Source: Acidobacteriota bacterium
GTDB lineage: Bacteria; Acidobacteriota; Terriglobia; Terriglobales; Acidobacteriaceae
Reading direction: 5' to 3'
NCBI GenBank assembly: GCA_021801945.1
Contig: JAKABE010000072.1
Span: 1 to 7,881, forward strand
Length of the DNA: 7,881 nucleotides
Part shown: positions 5,349 through 7,881 of the stretch, one piece after another
Layout: each line of letters begins with the position of its first letter
How positions within the stretch are numbered: position 1 is the first letter of the stretch
The notes under the pieces: model-generated
Told to the model about the DNA's origin: nothing
What the model saw: only the letters and a program-made list of their open reading frames with translations
Databases searched by the model: none
Translations under genes and position numbers: made by a program

Positions 5349-5930
5349 CTATATGCCCTTCTTGTGCTGGGTGCGAACCCGTTCCACATAGCGCCCAGTC
5401 CTCATATCCACGCTTACAATCTCGCCCGGAGCAACGAATAGAGGCACTTGGATGGTCAGGTGATTCTCGAGCGTGGCTTCCTTGCGTCCCGAGTCGGACT
5501 GAGAACGGGTAGGAGGCGCGGTTGTCATCACGCGCGCTTCCACCGTGTCGGGTAATGTTAGACTGACCGGCTCCTCTTCAAAGAACTCCGCCGGAATTTC
5601 CGTGCCGGGCTGTAGAAACTTCTCTGCCAATCCAAGGCTGGCGGCGGGCAGCTCAACCTGTTCGAAGGAGTCCAGTCTCTGAAAGATGCAGTTGCCGCCC
5701 TCGCTAAAAAGAAACTCCAGTAGGCGCTTTGCCAACTCCACGTCTTCCAGTCTTTCCAGGGGGCGGAAGTGCTGATCCCACAAGCGGCCGCTGCGTACAT
5801 TGGACAGTCTCGCACGCACGGTACCCCCCATCTTGGCGGCCCCGGCCTTCGATTCGACTTCGATGACGCGGTAGACCTGCCCATCAATCCGGAGCGCCAT
5901 CCCTTCCTTCAATTCGGACGCGGTAACCAT
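5349..5930 (-). CDS. efp: Elongation factor P family protein, divergent
   Basis: 193 aa. EF-P binds between the ribosomal P and E sites and relieves stalling at consecutive prolines. N-terminal KOW-like domain about 1-62 (ASELKEGM, then RARLSNVRSGR), central OB domain about 65-130, and C-terminal OB domain about 135-190 with ATLENHLTIQVPLF and VDMRTGRYVERV. The modification loop reads AGAAKMGGT: Lys33 aligns with the modified tip Lys/Arg, but the usual Pro-Gly-Lys-Gly context is replaced. In the C-terminal signature His157 stands where Gly is usual. The start at 5930 is set by GGAGA, 6 nt before ATG, and by the family opening; the frame stays open upstream to 6278 without resembling EF-P. It may be a second, EfpL/YeiP-like paralogue rather than the housekeeping EF-P. 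It is first in the minus-strand series. Confidence 0.87.
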   Translation of the reverse strand: MVTASELKEGMALRIDGQVYRVIEVESKAGAAKMGGTVRARLSNVRSGRLWDQHFRPLERLEDVELAKRLLEFLFSEGGNCIFQRLDSFEQVELPAASLGLAEKFLQPGTEIPAEFFEEEPVSLTLPDTVEARVMTTAPPTRSQSDSGRKEATLENHLTIQVPLFVAPGEIVSVDMRTGRYVERVRTQHKKGI

Positions 5931-6219
5931 ATAGTTCTCCAGGTTGCGCGTGCGTCTTCCGGTCTGCCGCCCATTACTTTTCCAAGCCCGCACATGGGAG
6001 CGGCGAACCGCCTCGAAGTGAGTCCCAACGCCAGCAGCAGTGCGAGGAAAACAATCCGCCCCGCCCTTTGTCTTCCTCCCGAGAACCGACAACATCATTC
6101 TGCGCGCAATCCAACACCCTTCAGTGACACCCATCACGGCTCCGGAACGTTCTCGAATAGGCCCTGTTTCAGTCCGCCCGTGTTTCCATCGAAACCACGG
6201 AACGATATCTTGGCTGCAA
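5931..6219. other. Gene-free stretch upstream of EF-P
   Basis: About 290 bp between the EF-P start and the second inverted-repeat element. The EF-P frame is open through it on the minus strand, but the encoded sequence is Arg-rich, of irregular composition and unlike any EF-P extension. It presumably holds the minus-strand promoter, though no clear -35/-10 pair was seen. A stem-loop at 6178-6200 (CCGTGTTTC against GAAACCACGG, one bulge, loop CATC) is the only marked structure. Confidence 0.4.
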
Positions 6220-6343
6220 GCGGCGGTTCTCCGATTGGCAGAGAGGTGCGCAGGATGCAAGTGTGATCTTTTCCTCAAAGAGATCGCTATTCGCGCCGGC
6301 AGACACGTCGGTTAGTGCTCCACAGGAATCGGAGAACCGTCGT
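6220..6343. mobile_element. MITE-like element with terminal inverted repeats (copy 2)
   Basis: GGTTCTCCGATT (6225-6236) and AATCGGAGAACC (6327-6338) are a perfect 12-bp inverted repeat, extendable outward to 6220 and 6343 with G-T pairs. The left end GCGGTTCTCCGATTGG (6223-6238) is identical to 2740-2755 in copy 1. The right end matches copy 1 at 16 of 19 positions through CGTAAA. The interior is shorter (about 90 bp), resembles copy 1 only near the left end (AGAG then GGTGC), and has its own hairpin (GATCT 6267-6271 with AGATC 6282-6286). It has no ORF of note. It lies about 130 bp before the carboxylesterase start. A clear target duplication was not found. Confidence 0.55.
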
Positions 6344-6476
6344 AAAATGCTGTGAGCGAAGCCATTGGGCACGAATCAGAACACTAGTGCGCAAAAGGCC
6401 GCGGCCGCCACACGGCGAGATACCCCGCCTACCGCTGGATCGCGACCGAAGAGAATGTCGAGAATTGGAGAGACCT
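6344..6476 (+). other. Leader of the carboxylesterase gene
   Basis: 133 bp between the second inverted-repeat element and the GTG start. GGAG (6467-6470) is the ribosome site. GGCCGCGGCCGCC near 6400 is a GC-rich palindromic tract. An ATG at 6455 is out of frame with the esterase. No clear -35/-10 pair was found, so the promoter may lie in or beyond the element. Confidence 0.4.
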
Positions 6477-7881
6477 GTGAAGATCCGGAGCAGATGCCTG
6501 CCGAGTGTACTGCTTGCAGCGCTGATTGCAACGCCAGCCGCAAGGCCACAAACCTCGCCGGGATTCGTGGTGCGCACAGCGGATGGGCTGGTCTCCGGCG
6601 CGCGCAGCCCGCAATCCGGGATCATCGAGTTCAAAGGCATTCCCTTCGCCGCGCCACCCGTAGGCCCACTGCGCTGGCGGGCACCGCAGCCGGTCAAACC
6701 CTGGAAGGGAATCCGCCAGGCCGATCATTTCAGCGCAAGCTGTGTCCAGCACACGCCGGAGCAGTTCCTGCCCTGGACTCCCGCCTTCATGACCCACCGC
6801 CGCGTGAGCGAGGACTGCCTTTACTTGAATGTCTGGACGCCGCACGTCTCCGCCTCGGCCAATCTGCCCGTCATCGTCTTCATTCACGGCGGCGCCTTCA
6901 ACTCCGGGGCCGGCAGCATCCGCATTTATAACGGCACAAATTTGGCCCGCACCGGTCTGGTCATCGTCACCATCAACTACCGCGTCGGCATCTTCGGTTT
7001 CTTCGCCTATCCCGCGCTCAGTGCGGAATCGAAGCACCAGAGCTCGGGCAACTACGGCCTCCTCGATCAGATCGCAGCCTTGCGCTGGGTCAAGCACAAC
7101 ATCCGCGGCTTCGGCGGCGATCCCAACCGCGTGACCATCTGGGGACAATCGGCCGGAGCTATGAGCGTGGAAGCGCTCACGCTTTCTCCGCTGGCAGTAG
7201 GACTCTTCGAGCGCGCGCAGGCCGACAGCGCCATCACTCTCAACGGCTTTTCGTCTTCCAATCTTCGCGCGGCCGAGGCCGAAGGAGTGCAATACGCCCA
7301 GCAGATGGGCGCGCATTCCCTCCAGGAGCTGCGCGCACTGCCCGCCAGCGAGATCTTGCCGCCGGCCACGGACCATCGGCATCGCTTTGCTCCGGTGATC
7401 GATGGCTGGGTTCTGCCCGCGTCGCTCCAGGAGTTGACCGCCAACGGTTCAGGCAGCCATGTTCCGCTGGTCACTGGCTGGGAGGCCAACGACTGGATGT
7501 TGGGCTCGCCGGCTGTCCACACCGCCGCCGCCTATCAAGACTGGGCGCGCCGCGTCTACGGCAGTATGACGGAGGAGTTTCTTAAGCTCTACCCCGCCTC
7601 CACGGCCAGCCAGGCCGCCGCGATGCAGAAGATTAGCTCCGAAGACCGTGACCGCGTGTCGATGTACCTATGGGCGCGCAGCCGCACGCTGCATACCGAT
7701 CAGCCTATCTACACCTACTACTTTGACCGCGCGATTCCCTGGCCGCAGCATCCTGAGTACGGAGCCTTTCATTCCGGCGAACTGCCCTATTTCTTCCGCA
7801 ATCTCACGTTGATGGATCGTCCCTGGCAGCCCGTGGACTTCCGTGTTTCGAACCGAGTCTCGGCTTACCTCAAAAACTTCG
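6477..7881 (+). CDS. Secreted type-B carboxylesterase (C-terminus beyond window)
   Basis: At least 468 codons, open to the window edge; the family usually has 500-550 residues, so only the C-terminal end is missing. It is an alpha/beta hydrolase of the COesterase family (PF00135) that cleaves carboxylic esters; the substrate is unknown. Seen: signal peptide 1-21 (KIRSR, hydrophobic core, TPAA), FKGIPFAAPPVGPLRWRAP (52-70), the Cys89/Cys114 pair with SEDCLYLNVW, oxyanion loop HGGAF (137-141), FGGDPNRVTI then GQSAG with nucleophile Ser225, and His432 in AFHSGELPYFF. The acid is probably Asp339 in GWEANDW, where many relatives have Glu. The start is GTG at 6477 with GGAG 6 nt ahead; no in-frame ATG gives a better start. 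A periplasmic or extracellular location is expected. Confidence 0.88.
   Translation, partial: MKIRSRCLPSVLLAALIATPAARPQTSPGFVVRTADGLVSGARSPQSGIIEFKGIPFAAPPVGPLRWRAPQPVKPWKGIRQADHFSASCVQHTPEQFLPWTPAFMTHRRVSEDCLYLNVWTPHVSASANLPVIVFIHGGAFNSGAGSIRIYNGTNLARTGLVIVTINYRVGIFGFFAYPALSAESKHQSSGNYGLLDQIAALRWVKHNIRGFGGDPNRVTIWGQSAGAMSVEALTLSPLAVGLFERAQADSAITLNGFSSSNLRAAEAEGVQYAQQMGAHSLQELRALPASEILPPATDHRHRFAPVIDGWVLPASLQELTANGSGSHVPLVTGWEANDWMLGSPAVHTAAAYQDWARRVYGSMTEEFLKLYPASTASQAAAMQKISSEDRDRVSMYLWARSRTLHTDQPIYTYYFDRAIPWPQHPEYGAFHSGELPYFFRNLTLMDRPWQPVDFRVSNRVSAYLKNF

Noticed and set aside
6235..6255. A sigma-54 promoter (TTGG...TGC) next to the left end of the element
   Set aside because: The GG-to-GC spacing is 9 in copy 2 and 11 in copy 1, not the required 10.
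5931..6278. An in-frame N-terminal extension of the EF-P gene of over 100 codons
   Set aside because: The family opening and a good ribosome site are at 5930, and the extension is Arg-rich, unlike EF-P, and runs into the inverted-repeat element.
6429..7522. Minus-strand frames opposite the carboxylesterase
   Set aside because: The plus strand encodes a complete set of esterase motifs; the opposite frames have none.

Overview
The window looks like chromosomal DNA of a GC-rich, Gram-negative soil-type bacterium, most probably an Acidobacteriota. The grounds are inferential: secreted FecR-like proteins with glycine/tryptophan-rich tails, a PF04008 'adenosine-specific kinase', a divergent EF-P, a secreted type-B carboxylesterase and strong GGAGG-type ribosome sites. 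No rRNA, tRNA or CRISPR was seen.

Layout. 1-299: no confident gene; a bidirectional terminator-like hairpin lies at 213-250. 300-2524 (minus): two tandem paralogous FecR-like exported proteins, the left one with a long Gly/His/aromatic tail and the right one with a short tail. 2941-3903 (plus): a GatB/YqeY-domain protein, then a canonical P-II signal protein. 3904-4130: no gene seen. 5930-4131 (minus, in transcription order): an EF-P family protein, an adenosine-specific-kinase family protein and a YbaK/EbsC-type aminoacyl-tRNA deacylase, probably one loose transcription unit. 6477-7881 (plus): a type-B carboxylesterase with a signal peptide, cut by the window end.

The most interesting reading is evolutionary. 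The two FecR genes are halves of a tandem duplication whose unit ran from fecR through the shared intergenic region into the start of yqeY. The left unit keeps only a broken yqeY start (from 1631). Between the units the intergenic homology is collinear except for one block of about 170 bp (about 2740-2909), present only upstream of the intact yqeY. That block is bounded by the inverted repeat GGTTCTCC(G)AT and flanked by TA on both sides, while the left unit has a single TA at the matching place. This is a natural filled-site/empty-site pair for a small non-coding mobile element. A second element with the same ends lies at 6220-6343, upstream of the carboxylesterase.

Functionally, the middle of the window is biased to translation (YqeY, EF-P, aminoacyl-tRNA deacylase) and small-molecule sensing (P-II), while both ends encode exported proteins. 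A functional link between the translation genes and the FecR proteins is not shown by the sequence.
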